Positions 1 through 9,100 of a DNA stretch of 64,000 bases are shown here, one piece after another. The position numbers were made by a program, and so were the translations under genes. Under the pieces are notes generated by a model. It ran no database searches. It was given only the letters and a program-made list of their open reading frames with translations, and was not told the origin of the DNA. Each line of letters opens with the position of its first letter. Position 1 is the stretch's first letter. This DNA comes from Weimeria sp002480925 (lineage in GTDB: Bacteria > Bacillota > Clostridia > Lachnospirales > Lachnospiraceae). The stretch spans positions 8,802 to 72,801 of the forward strand of contig NZ_JBQHVU010000014.1 of assembly GCF_052064335.1 (NCBI RefSeq), given 5' to 3'.

Positions 1-11
1 CCACTGCGTAA

Positions 12-746
12 TCATTCAAAATCCCCGCTTGTATCAAATCTAGTTGTATATTTGGCGAAAGCACTTATCACAGCTTTGGAATAAGAGCGTGCAATTTGTA
101 TAGTCATATGATTTGACAATTCAATCGTTCCTGATGTAATACGATAGATATGTGCCATATTCACAATATAAGAACGATGAGTTCGGATAAATTCACCTGG
201 CAAATGGACAATAATCTTATTTAGGGTAGACATTTGTTCATAGCATTTGCCATCTACAGTCAAAATATCAACATAATGTAATCTGCTTGAAAATGTCAAT
301 ATATCTGTGTAGGGAATACTTACAATTTCTCGTTTGTTTCGATAAATGTATGTATTATTAGATAACTCTTTCGCAATATCATCCAAACACAGAAAAAGAG
401 TATGCTCTTTGACGGGTTTAAGCAAGTAGTTTAAAGCTCTGACTTCATATCCTCGGAATACATATTCTCTAAAGGCTGTTAAAAATACAATAATGCCATG
501 ATACCCAGATTCCCGAAGGCGTTTAGCGACTTCAATTCCATTCATTTGCCCCATTTGTATGTCAAGAAAAAAAGCTGAAGCCTGTATAGTGGTGCATTCG
601 GAGTTTTTTGAAAAATACTCTTCGCCCGATCTGTATTCGTTAATTTCAATATCCCAATCATATTGCTGTCCATATTTTCTTATTCCATTTTTCAGTCGTT
701 CTAATTCAATCACAGAATCTTCCAGTATGGTTATTTTCATTTTCAT
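12..746 (-). CDS. LytTR-family response regulator (AgrA/ComE type)
   Basis: Cytoplasmic response regulator of a peptide-sensing type two-component system. The N-terminal receiver domain (about residues 1-120) has the phosphoacceptor Asp62 in FFLDIQMG and the conserved Lys110 in LLKPV. The C-terminal half (about 135-235) is a LytTR DNA-binding domain with the characteristic FIRTHRSYIVN stretch. Length (244 aa) is normal for the family. Its start overlaps the stop of the upstream kinase gene by 4 bp, so the two are one operon. LytTR regulators bind pairs of roughly 9-bp direct repeats two helical turns apart; such a pair lies at 2166-2201 in front of the divergent transcript. The block is visibly AT-rich compared with the genes after 2.6 kb. 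Confidence 0.93.
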   Translation of the reverse strand: MKMKITILEDSVIELERLKNGIRKYGQQYDWDIEINEYRSGEEYFSKNSECTTIQASAFFLDIQMGQMNGIEVAKRLRESGYHGIIVFLTAFREYVFRGYEVRALNYLLKPVKEHTLFLCLDDIAKELSNNTYIYRNKREIVSIPYTDILTFSSRLHYVDILTVDGKCYEQMSTLNKIIVHLPGEFIRTHRSYIVNMAHIYRITSGTIELSNHMTIQIARSYSKAVISAFAKYTTRFDTSGDFE

Positions 747-2104
747 AGTAGTTTGTCATTCTCCTTATCTGGTATCATAATATGCACAGAAAAAATTTTA
801 TTATCGGACGTAATCTGCAATACGCCATCTGCCTTTTCTACAAGCTCTTTTACTCGTCTTATCCCCAGTCCATGTTCTTTTTCTTGTTTGACACTCAAAA
901 TGTCTCCATGAATGCTATATTTTATCACACCATCATAATTATTTTCAATGTGGATCAGTATCATATTCTGGTAAGGTTTAATATAAAAATAAATGTACGG
1001 CTGCTCGGTTGGATTAGAGCTTATAAGTCTTTCTCCTGCTTCAATGGAATTATTCCATATATTTCCAAGTATGGATGAAAGCTCAACAGAATCAAGCGGA
1101 AAATTTTCGGGAACCATAATAGAGTATTCTGTCTTAATTCCGTGTTTTTCCGCATAATCAAGTTTGGCGGTAAGTATGCAGTCAATAGCAATATTTCCTG
1201 TTGCTATGGTACTTTGCGTAGCTGTAAGAGTGTTATGGTATTGCTCTGTATATGCTATAAGTTCATCCCATTTCTTCTCTTTGGCTAATACGTTGATTGC
1301 ATCCACATAAATCTGCATATCGTGTTTCATTTTTCGTAATCGTTCTGTTGTCTCAGATAGGCTATTGAACTCAGTCCTTTCCAGCTCATAAATCTTTTGT
1401 TCTTCCAATAATCGTATGTTTTCTTCTTTTGAATATCCTAGCAGATAAATGTATTGCATCAATGCCAAAAACAAAACAATAAAAAATAGGTTGATAAAAG
1501 AGAGCCTTGCCGAAAACGAAGAATCATCAAATTTATCAACAGATTCTAAGGTCAGCATTAATATGTAGTGTCCGATTGCAAGTCCAGAAATTGCGATACA
1601 AATATATGCAACTTTTTGGAAAGAGGAAAGAGATATGTCTTTATTTCCAATATAATGAAATAGCAATACAAAAATCGCTATCATTGCCAAGTACAGCATA
1701 GTAAATGGCTTTCTCAATTCCCCACCTGTTAACAATTCCAAGGATGCTCCTTTATACAGCGATACTGGAATAAAGAATGTAATCTGTTCTGCAACTAAAC
1801 ATATAATGGAATATGAGAATCCCCAAAAGATACGGAGAATAAAATTATCACGATAAAACAAAATTGCATATACAATATCTAATACACAAGATGATATCAG
1901 GGTGACATAGGATGATACTCCCATTTTATTGAGCGTACATAAAACAGCAAACTGCATGAATGCAAAAAGAAACATCCAAACTGCCTGATGTTTATAATTT
2001 GCTCGAATATGCAATTTTGTATGGATGAATATTAGAAACAAAGCCAGTTCTAAGAAATCAACAATATATTCCCACATTGAATCAATATATAGCACAGTTT
2101 CCAC
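743..2104 (-). CDS. AgrC-like sensor histidine kinase (GHKL/HATPase_c_5)
   Basis: Membrane sensor kinase partner of the downstream LytTR regulator. About the first 210 residues are hydrophobic and form roughly six membrane segments, as in AgrC-type peptide receptors. A coiled dimerization segment follows with the candidate phosphorylated His261 in RKMKHDMQ. The C-terminal ATPase has an N-box (NIWNNSIEAG) and a G-box (EHGLGIRRV). Family knowledge: such kinases sense cyclic or linear peptides, usually encoded beside them together with an AgrB processing protease. No agrB is present here, so the inducer is unknown. A 60-base sample at 1441 contains only 16 G/C, against 29 in a sample at 55141, suggesting a different origin from much of the window. 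Confidence 0.92.
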   Translation of the reverse strand: METVLYIDSMWEYIVDFLELALFLIFIHTKLHIRANYKHQAVWMFLFAFMQFAVLCTLNKMGVSSYVTLISSCVLDIVYAILFYRDNFILRIFWGFSYSIICLVAEQITFFIPVSLYKGASLELLTGGELRKPFTMLYLAMIAIFVLLFHYIGNKDISLSSFQKVAYICIAISGLAIGHYILMLTLESVDKFDDSSFSARLSFINLFFIVLFLALMQYIYLLGYSKEENIRLLEEQKIYELERTEFNSLSETTERLRKMKHDMQIYVDAINVLAKEKKWDELIAYTEQYHNTLTATQSTIATGNIAIDCILTAKLDYAEKHGIKTEYSIMVPENFPLDSVELSSILGNIWNNSIEAGERLISSNPTEQPYIYFYIKPYQNMILIHIENNYDGVIKYSIHGDILSVKQEKEHGLGIRRVKELVEKADGVLQITSDNKIFSVHIMIPDKENDKLL

Positions 2105-2165
2105 TTCCTTAAATCATTTTCAAATATAATTATATCATTAATGAAGTGGGCACACAACATAATAT

Positions 2166-2236
2166 GCTACCGTTCGTGCATTTTGGGCTACCATTCGTGC
2201 ATAGAGGGATTAAAAAAATAAATACTCTGTTATATT
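2166..2236 (+). promoter_or_regulatory. LytTR-type direct repeats upstream of a weak promoter
   Basis: Two near-identical 15-bp direct repeats, GCTACCGTTCGTGCA (2166-2180) and GCTACCATTCGTGCA (2187-2201), start exactly 21 bp apart, i.e. two helical turns. This is the architecture of AgrA/ComE-type LytTR operators. A TATATT -10 box lies at 2231-2236 and the matching -35 position is poor, as expected for an activator-dependent promoter reading to the right. The likely activator is the LytTR regulator encoded at 12-746. Confidence 0.7.
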
Positions 2237-2307
2237 AGGCACATATCATGGTAAACAAGTAAAGTTACCCGGAATTGCCAGACAATTAAGAAAGCGAGGT
2301 GATAACT

Positions 2308-2361
2308 ATGGACAATAAACAAGTGAACAAGGCACTCCAGAAAAGTGCCCGTCTCGTGTAA
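2308..2361 (+). CDS. 17-residue open reading frame (leader or relic)
   Basis: A very short frame (MDNKQVNKALQKSARLV) preceded by GCGAGGTGATAACT, a plausible ribosome site. It is the first frame behind the LytTR-type repeats. I do not recognise it. It might be a leader peptide, a small signal peptide, or the N-terminal relic of a deleted gene such as agrB. Only its position and ribosome site support expression. Confidence 0.25.
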   Translation: MDNKQVNKALQKSARLV

Positions 2362-2405
2362 CGATCGTTATTTGCCTGACCTTTATGCGGAACCGGAGGT
2401 TTCCT

Positions 2406-2559
2406 ATGAAAAAAAACTATTGCATTAAGTATATGCACACTCGTTCTTTCGTTGATATGTATAGGAATCGTAAAGATTTCCAATTATGATATTAGAAAAT
2501 TCGGTGATCTTGAAAAGACACATTGTGTTACATTAGTTGAAAAGCTTAAGCTGTGTTAA
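2406..2559 (+). pseudogene. Small membrane/secreted peptide gene, frameshifted at an A8 run
   Basis: The ATG at 2406 has a strong GGAGGT site at 2395-2400. As sequenced it gives a 27-residue, non-hydrophobic peptide ending at 2489. If the run of eight A after the ATG were seven, the frame would instead read MKKTIALSICTLVLSLICIG followed by about 30 further residues ending in KLKLC at 2559: a typical hydrophobic leader plus a Cys-containing tail, about 50 residues. This fits a small exported peptide controlled by the adjacent LytTR system. Either a true frameshift, a sequencing error in the homopolymer, or slippage-dependent expression would explain it. Family not recognised. Confidence 0.4.
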
Positions 2560-2564
2560 TTGCT

Positions 2565-2591
2565 GCAGGCATATGGGATCCATATGCCTGC
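2565..2591. terminator. Perfect 12-bp hairpin between convergent transcripts
   Basis: GCAGGCATATGG and its exact complement flank a 3-nt loop. It lies between the small-peptide transcript and the end of the convergent hydrolase gene. There is no T run on either side, so intrinsic termination is likely but not certain. Confidence 0.5.
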
Positions 2592-2598
2592 TTATGAC

Positions 2599-3576
2599 CT
2601 AGTTCTGATAATCTATGTCTGATGATGTCTTCAGCGGGTAGGAAATAAGAGCAGCGGAGTCAAGATCTTCATGGTGCATGTCTATTGCACAGATGCGGCT
2701 GTTGTCATAGGTGCGGTAGTAGTATATGCCCTTGTCCATGTTGCAGCAAGAGGAATAGATCGTGATCTCGTATTTGCCATTGCCTAAGTCGCAGCATCCT
2801 CGCTGCTGTTCAACGGAACCAAGAATATGGAAAAACTGGCTGACGGAGGAGGCTTCAGAATCATCTGAGATAGAATTCATACGTGTAAAGGCAACCTTTA
2901 CAAAGCGTGAACCGGAGGATAAGTCTCCCGGTATCCCGATACCTCCCATACCGCGGCTGTATTCATCAAGGGAAAGCCCCTTGGCAAAGGTGCTTTCGCC
3001 AGCAGCTGCCGACACACCCCGGTAGTCATTAAGCCTGAATAGCTGGATGTCGAATGTAGGATTGTTTGTCATTACTCCTACAGGATTTTCATATATGTGC
3101 AGACCATCTTTTACCGATTCAACAACGATCTGTCCGGTCTGGTCCGCTATCATCCAGTGAAGGGGCGTTATAGGAAGCTCCTTACTGAATGGGATACCAA
3201 CAAGCCTTATTCTCTCAAGAAGCTTCCTGGCATCATCTAATGTCTTGCACTGTCCCAGTACCCATGGGATAAACTCAAACGGAGCTACTTCATCCTTATC
3301 ATCATCACAGGGCTTCCCGAAATATCCGTTTCCCGGGAAATTGAGCCCTGCCATTGAAAGACCGAATTCGTTAGTCGCATCGTAGTACAGGGGAAAACCC
3401 TCGCATACAAAGGCCATGCCGATAATAGCGTGGTGAGTCTTCATCGTATTATTTTTACGGAATGGTATGGGAAAATTTCTCGGAGTGATAGTAACGGACT
3501 CCTGATATGAGAATTCGAGATCAAGATTTCTTCCGAAATAATGATCAGCTGTCTGATATGTGACACATGTACACAT
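2599..3576 (-). CDS. Choloylglycine hydrolase / penicillin V acylase family amidase (probable bile salt hydrolase)
   Basis: Ntn-hydrolase that cleaves linear amide bonds, classically deconjugating glycine- or taurine-linked bile salts. It starts MCTCVTY, which after Met removal gives the N-terminal nucleophile Cys2. The next motif, YFGRNLDLEFSY, holds the conserved Arg and Asp of the bile salt hydrolase active site, and TNNPTF and SGSRFVKVAF match further conserved family blocks. Length (325 aa) is typical. The start is fixed by AAAGGAGGCATACC just upstream. There is no signal peptide, so it is cytoplasmic. Penicillin V acylases share all these residues, so substrate preference is open; gut origin favours bile salts. 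Confidence 0.88.
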   Translation of the reverse strand: MCTCVTYQTADHYFGRNLDLEFSYQESVTITPRNFPIPFRKNNTMKTHHAIIGMAFVCEGFPLYYDATNEFGLSMAGLNFPGNGYFGKPCDDDKDEVAPFEFIPWVLGQCKTLDDARKLLERIRLVGIPFSKELPITPLHWMIADQTGQIVVESVKDGLHIYENPVGVMTNNPTFDIQLFRLNDYRGVSAAAGESTFAKGLSLDEYSRGMGGIGIPGDLSSGSRFVKVAFTRMNSISDDSEASSVSQFFHILGSVEQQRGCCDLGNGKYEITIYSSCCNMDKGIYYYRTYDNSRICAIDMHHEDLDSAALISYPLKTSSDIDYQN

Positions 3577-3647
3577 GGTATGCCTCCTTTTGGTCTGATT
3601 GGTATTAACTCTTATACACCCATATTTTAATCCAATATCAGAAGTAA

Positions 3648-3740
3648 TACAAGCATTTCTATATGGCCGGACATTCTCTGGGAGGAGCCATGGCGGGGAA
3701 TTTTGCGGCAGAGCATAAGAATATCGTATATTCCTGTTGA
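3648..3740 (+). pseudogene. Fragment of an alpha/beta-hydrolase (lipase motif)
   Basis: A short open stretch between two stops encodes YMAGHSLGGAMAGNF, the GxSxG nucleophile elbow of class 3 lipase-like alpha/beta hydrolases, then stops about 20 residues later. Nothing upstream or downstream continues the fold, so this is a relic of a longer gene lost by deletion. Confidence 0.45.
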
Positions 3741-3797
3741 AATAGTCTGCGCTAAAATTTATAATTAAGGGAAAACAAAAGAAAGTCAGGAGTTAGA

Positions 3798-4622
3798 ATG
3801 AAGTTCATTTCGTGGAATATAGATTCGCTAAATGCGGCTCTTACATCGGATTCAGATAGAGCTGCGCTTTCAAGGCAGGTGCTTTCTACGATCGCTGGAG
3901 AGGATCCTGATGTCATTGCCATCCAGGAGACCAAGCTTTCGGTAGCCGGTCCGAATAAGAAGCAGGATGCAGCCCTGAAGGAATTTTTCCCGGGATATCA
4001 GGTGGAATGGGTCTCTTCACAGCCACCGGCCAGGAAGGGCTATGCCGGGACCATGGTACTTTTCAGGGAAGGCATGGAGGCAAAGACCACGGCTCCAAGG
4101 ATCGGAGCACCGGATACAATGGACTATGAGGGCAGGATCCTGACAGTTGATTTCGGTGATTATTATTTTGTGAATGTATATACTCCAAATGCAGGGAGCG
4201 AGCTGAAGCGACTTGCAGACAGACAGATCTGGGATAAGCTCTATGCTGATTATCTGGCCTCTCTGGATAGTAAGAAACCAGTGATAGCCTGTGGCGATTT
4301 CAACTGCGCGCATGAGGAGATAGATCTGGCTCATCCGGAGAATAACCATTTTTCTGCAGGGTTTACAGACGAGGAGAGGGAGGGCTTTACCAACCTTTTG
4401 AACAGAGGCTTTGTTGATACCTTCCGTTTGCTTCATGGAGATATTCCATCGGTATATTCCTGGTGGGCTCAGCGTATCAGGACCTCGAAGATCAATAATT
4501 CGGGCTGGAGGATCGATTATTTCCTTGTGAGCGATCGTATAAAGGAGCGGGTAAGGCGGTCCGAAATGCTTGACTCCGGTCCAAGGCAGGACCATACACC
4601 GCTTGTTCTGGAAATGGATTAA
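3798..4622 (+). CDS. xth: Exodeoxyribonuclease III (AP endonuclease)
   Basis: Base-excision repair enzyme cutting at abasic sites and degrading 3' ends. It is a single endonuclease/exonuclease/phosphatase-fold domain of normal length (274 aa). Visible active-site blocks are KFISWNIDSLNA at the N-terminus, IAIQETKLS (metal-binding Glu), NVYTPNAG, CGDFNCAHEEID (catalytic Asp/Asn) and SGWRIDYFLVS and the terminal DHTPLVLEMD with the catalytic His. The start has AGTCAGGAGTTAGA upstream. It is followed 25 bp later by a second DNA repair gene, the MmcQ-MGMT fusion, suggesting a small repair operon. Confidence 0.95.
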   Translation: MKFISWNIDSLNAALTSDSDRAALSRQVLSTIAGEDPDVIAIQETKLSVAGPNKKQDAALKEFFPGYQVEWVSSQPPARKGYAGTMVLFREGMEAKTTAPRIGAPDTMDYEGRILTVDFGDYYFVNVYTPNAGSELKRLADRQIWDKLYADYLASLDSKKPVIACGDFNCAHEEIDLAHPENNHFSAGFTDEEREGFTNLLNRGFVDTFRLLHGDIPSVYSWWAQRIRTSKINNSGWRIDYFLVSDRIKERVRRSEMLDSGPRQDHTPLVLEMD

Positions 4623-4647
4623 GAGCTGCATCTTTATGAGGTGGATG

Positions 4648-5277
4648 ATGATCACAGGTAGGCAGCAGGCGCTTGATTTTGGTTTATCCTTCCCGGATAC
4701 CTATCAGGATGCGCCATTTCATGATGATAACTGGCAGCTTGTCAGATATAAATGCAATAAAAAGGCCTTTCTATGGACCTATGAGAAAAACGGATTCATA
4801 AATCTTAATGTAAAGGTCGACCCGGACAAGGCTCTTTTCTGGCGTGATATGTACCAGTCGGTTGTCCCTGGATACCATCTGAACAAGGATCACTGGAATA
4901 CCATCATACTGGACGGGACTGTTCCTGACGACGATATAAGGCAGATGATAGCTGACAGCTATGATGCCATCTCTTTTAGCCCTGCAAGACGGATCTATGA
5001 GGCAGTTAAACGGATCCCAAGGGGATGCGTGGCTACATACGGACAGGTCGCCCGTATGGCAGGCGATCCGGGAATGGCAAGAGCAGTCGGAAACGCTCTC
5101 CACAGGAATCCTGATCCGGATAATATCCCATGCTACAGGGTCGTGAACTCTAAGGGGCAGCTGGCGGAGAAGTTTGCATTTGGCGGAGAAGGCAGGCAGG
5201 AAGAGCTGCTTCGCTCGGAGGGAGTTTTGGTCACAGACGGAAAAGTAGACCTGGATAGGTTCGGATGGAAAGAATAA
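4648..5277 (+). CDS. MmcQ/YjbR domain fused to O6-methylguanine-DNA methyltransferase-like domain
   Basis: Two-domain protein of about 209 aa. Residues 1-115 form an MmcQ/YjbR-like DNA-binding fold (ALDFGLSFPDTYQDAPF, FINLNVKVDP). Residues about 125-205 are an alkyltransferase domain with the helix-turn-helix (GCVATYGQVARMAG), the asparagine hinge (RAVGNALHRNP) and the acceptor Cys162 in IPCYRVV. The usual motif is PCHRV; here His is replaced by Tyr while Cys is kept, so suicide alkyl transfer is plausible but weakened or altered. Of three in-frame ATGs (4636, 4645, 4648) the last fits the family start MITGRQQ and sits behind GAGGTGG. Follows xth in the same direction. Confidence 0.82.
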   Translation: MITGRQQALDFGLSFPDTYQDAPFHDDNWQLVRYKCNKKAFLWTYEKNGFINLNVKVDPDKALFWRDMYQSVVPGYHLNKDHWNTIILDGTVPDDDIRQMIADSYDAISFSPARRIYEAVKRIPRGCVATYGQVARMAGDPGMARAVGNALHRNPDPDNIPCYRVVNSKGQLAEKFAFGGEGRQEELLRSEGVLVTDGKVDLDRFGWKE

Positions 5278-5278
5278 T

Positions 5279-5773
5279 ATGGCTGAAAAGGTGTATAACA
5301 GACTTGAAATAAGGCTTGCTGAGAAAAAGGATATAAAGAGAATAGGAGAGCTTCTGGAACAGGTTAACAGGATCCATCACGATATCAGGCCGGATCTGTT
5401 CAGGCTTGGAAGAAAGTATTCGGAAAGGGAACTTGAGAAGATCATAGGAGATAAGTCGACTCCTGTGTTTGTCGTTACAGATAGAGAAGACGGTATGCTG
5501 ATCGGCTACTGTATGACCAGGCTTATAGAGATAAAGGACGATCAGATCAGGACGGATATAAGGACCATATACATAGACGATCTCTGTGTTGATACAGCTT
5601 TTCGTGGCAGGCATGCAGGACTGGCGCTATATGAGGCAGTGAAGGAATTCGCCAGAAGAAATAGCTGCCAGAACGTAACGCTACATGTCTGGGAAGGAAA
5701 CGATGGGGCCAGAGCCTTCTATGAGACAATGGGTATGAAGCCTATGTATACATGTATGGAGGAGAAGCTATAG
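5279..5773 (+). CDS. GNAT-family N-acetyltransferase
   Basis: Single GNAT domain of 164 aa. The acetyl-CoA binding region is seen as IDDLCVDTAFRGRHAGLALYEAVKEFA (split here by family motif A: V-x-x-x-x-RG-x-G/A), followed by NVTLHVWEGNDGARAFYETMGM, the typical end of the fold. It begins one base after the stop of the repair fusion gene, so it is probably co-translated. The substrate cannot be told from sequence; the N-terminal half resembles broad amino-group acetyltransferases. Confidence 0.85.
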   Translation: MAEKVYNRLEIRLAEKKDIKRIGELLEQVNRIHHDIRPDLFRLGRKYSERELEKIIGDKSTPVFVVTDREDGMLIGYCMTRLIEIKDDQIRTDIRTIYIDDLCVDTAFRGRHAGLALYEAVKEFARRNSCQNVTLHVWEGNDGARAFYETMGMKPMYTCMEEKL

Positions 5774-6107
5774 GGGCAGCGGATAGCAAAGCCTCAAACC
5801 TCATCAGTTTCCTCTTCTCCTTTCATTCTGCCGTATTTTCTGGCAAATTTCCCTGACTATCCCTGCTTTCAAATATATTTCAATTTTTATAATGAACTAT
5901 TGGAAGTGTCTTTTCGACAGGAATGCTGAATGTGTTTTTATTTAGGTAAAAGATTTTCTCCTGAAAGGAATATGTTTCTAAGAAAATTGATATATTATTT
6001 TCGGATCAGTCAATTTATACTGATACAGTAAGGCATATTGGCCCGTCCGAAAAGGGGAAAGCGGTAGTAGAACAGGCAGGGCCCTAAGTGCTGGAAGGAG
6101 GTTATTT
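5774..6107. other. Intergenic region upstream of the amylase
   Basis: 334 bp without a gene. It holds AT-rich stretches (around 5870-5910 and 5980-6020), an imperfect inverted repeat ATCAGTCAATTTATACTGAT at 6005-6024, and the strong AAGGAGG site at 6095-6101 for the amylase. I could not assign a convincing sigma-A promoter with good spacing. A catabolite-type operator was not evident. Confidence 0.4.
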
Positions 6108-9100
6108 TTGAAACGAGGAAATGAGACAGGGAAGGTAAGGAGCAGGCTTCTGGGGCTTATCCTGGCGCTTGCCATGGCGGTCACACTGCTGCCAGGGACG
6201 CTGCTTTCCGGAATTGCAGCAACAGAGGGTGCATCCAAGGGGATCAGGCTCTATATCAAGCTTGTGGATGGACAGACAGCGAAGTCGGTCTATGTGAACT
6301 CATGGGGAGGTGAGGTCGAATCAGACAGCACCAATGCGAAGGTTCCGACAGGCTGGGGAACTACCAAGGTATATGGTCTTTTATCAGATGGTGTTTCGGG
6401 CTTCGGCTATGTAGATCTTACGAGCGATAAACTTGAAGGAATGCAGCTTGTGACTCTTGATAATTCAGGAACTGCAAAGACACAGGCTGATATATGGAAT
6501 CCCGCTGTCCTTAAGGCAGGAGTAGACAAGGTCTATTATGACCAGAAAACAGCTAAATGGTACAAGGACCAGTCGCTTACTGAGGAAATAAAGGCAGCTG
6601 AGGTAAAGAATGTCTTTGTGCTTGCCGGTACTCTTCCTGGAGCAGGCTGGAAAGCATCAGCTTCAGATAATGAGGCAAATACTTTTAAAGCGGCAGAAGA
6701 AAATAAGTTCTCGATCAGCTATGAGCTTTCGGCAGGTAAATACGAGTTCAAGGTCCTTCAGGATCCTGACAACAAGGGATGGAAGCTGCCATGGAATGTT
6801 CAGGGTCTTAAAACCGGAGACGGCGGTAATTCTATACTTACTGTTGATAAGCCTTCAAAGCTTACCCTCTCTCTTGACGCGACAGATACAGACAAGAAGG
6901 TCAATGTAAGTCTTGCGGGGATAAAGAGCCTTGTATTCGATTCTCAGCCTGCTCAGGTAGTTGCCGGAGAGACTGTCTCACTTGATACTGATGCGGTCTA
7001 CTACAACGGGAGTGACGATAAGGGAGAGCAGGTAAAGGTTTCCTATACTCTTGAGGATGGAGTCAGGGGAGCTTCGATAACAGACGGGAATCTGTCGGTA
7101 GATAAGGACTTCTCGGATGATTCAGTTACAGTAGTTGCGGCATACGGCGATTACACGCAGAAGGTTACCATACCGGTAGTAGCAAAGGAATATAAGGTAA
7201 AGATAAACTTCTACAACCAGGACTGGGATGTGACAAAATCTGATATCTACATTTGGAAAGTTGGTAGTAGTAGTCAGAATACGACAGTAGCCCTGAGCGG
7301 GACAGTAGAGGATAAGGAAAACGGTATCACCTGGGCAAGTGGTACAGTGACCCTGCCTTATAATGAGCTTGGTCTTATCGCAAGAAAGACAGCAGGCACC
7401 TGGGCTGCCGGTCAGGACGGCGACCATTCATTTACTATTCCTGAGGATAAGACAGAGATTACCCTCTGGTATGTATTTGGCAAGGATCCAGTTACTGAAA
7501 AGCCTGAGGTAGAGACTCACGCTTCCCGTTATCTGGACTTTACATATACGAATACAGCAGCCAAAAAGCCGTTTTTCTACAGCTGGTCTATAAATGATAC
7601 GACTAAGTTCCTTCTGGATAAGCAGGAGGATGGCAGCTGGCATAAGAGGATAAAGATCCCTTACGGCGTGACGGATGTGAAATTTGTTCTGGGACTTGAC
7701 GATTCCGCAAGTGACTGGGTAAAGGACGGCGGAGATCACGAGATCTCGTTTACAGCTGATCAGAATCTGATATTTGTAAGGCTTGATAAGGGCAGTGAGC
7801 CGGTGCTTTCGGCGCCTCTTAACAAGGGATACGAGATCGACACAGCAAAGAAGAAGGTCAACTATTACTATAGAGATGATCAGGCTCTGCTCGACGACTC
7901 GCTTTCCTCGAAGAAGATTTCGCTCGAGATAGAAGGAAAGAGCAGCATTGACCTGACCTATGATCAGGCAGACAAGCGCTTCGAGGGATCAGCTCCTCTT
8001 GAGGAAGGAAGGACAAAGTACCGTTACAGTGTGGATGGTAAGGCGCTAACAGACGCCTTCAATGAGAATAGGACAGATGACGGATATTCATACTTTGACT
8101 ACTACAGGCCTGACATTACTGTAAAGGCAGTATCAGACAAGGGGAGCCTGAATTATAACACAAACGATGTCATAAGGCTCATTGTGGACCAGAAGAATAT
8201 TTCAGAAACTAATCCGAAAGCAGAGATAAAAAGCGCATATGTTGATGCCAGCGCTCTTGGGGCAGGAAAAAGACAGATAGATCCTGATAACCTTGCTGTA
8301 ACGATTGCCTGCACAGAGGATATAAAGGAAGGAAGCTATGAGCTTCCGGTATCAGTTATAGACCAGTTTGGCAACAGCTATTCGACTACAGTCACTGAAA
8401 AGGTGACAAAGAGGACGAAGTCAGGCGCTGCGGATGATTTCGACTGGGATGAGGCGACGATCTACTTTATGGTTACAGATCGTTTCTTCGATGGAGACAG
8501 CTCAAACGATGCAGCAAATGATCAGTTCCTTACTGACGAGGAGAAAAAAGAAGGGATCACCACCTATGGCAAAAACGCAGGACTCTATCATGGAGGCGAT
8601 TTCAAGGGTATTGAGAACAAGCTTGATTATCTTAAAGATCTGGGAATAAATACCATCTGGATCACTCCGGTAGTGCAGAATATTCCTGGAGTAAAGGTTG
8701 GAGCAGATAATCATGGAGACGATGTCCCGTACAATTCAGCCTACCATGGATACTGGGCAAGTGATTTCACGAAGTTAAATCCGGCTCTTGGAACAGATGC
8801 TGACTTTAAGAGCATGATAGACAAGGCTCATTCCAAGGGAATAAAGATCATGGTGGACATGGTCGTAAATCATGCAGGCTATGGCACAAAGAGCACCTTT
8901 GGCTCCATGCTCCGTTCAGGAGATGATATAGTAAAAGGAGATGACCAGAAGTCAAGCCTTTCGGATCTGCCTGATTTCAAGACAGAGGATAAGTCTGTAA
9001 GGGATAAGCTTGTCGCATGGCAGAGTGCCTGGGTGGAAAAGTTCGGGATCGACTATTTCCGTGTCGATACTGTAAAGCATGTGGATCTCGCTACCTGGCA

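Noticed and set aside
2308..2489. agrB pseudogene reading through the two small frames
   Set aside because: A hydrophobic stretch (TIVICLTFM) in a shifted frame suggested it, but the 17-residue head does not resemble AgrB and the total is far too short; kept only as a possibility.
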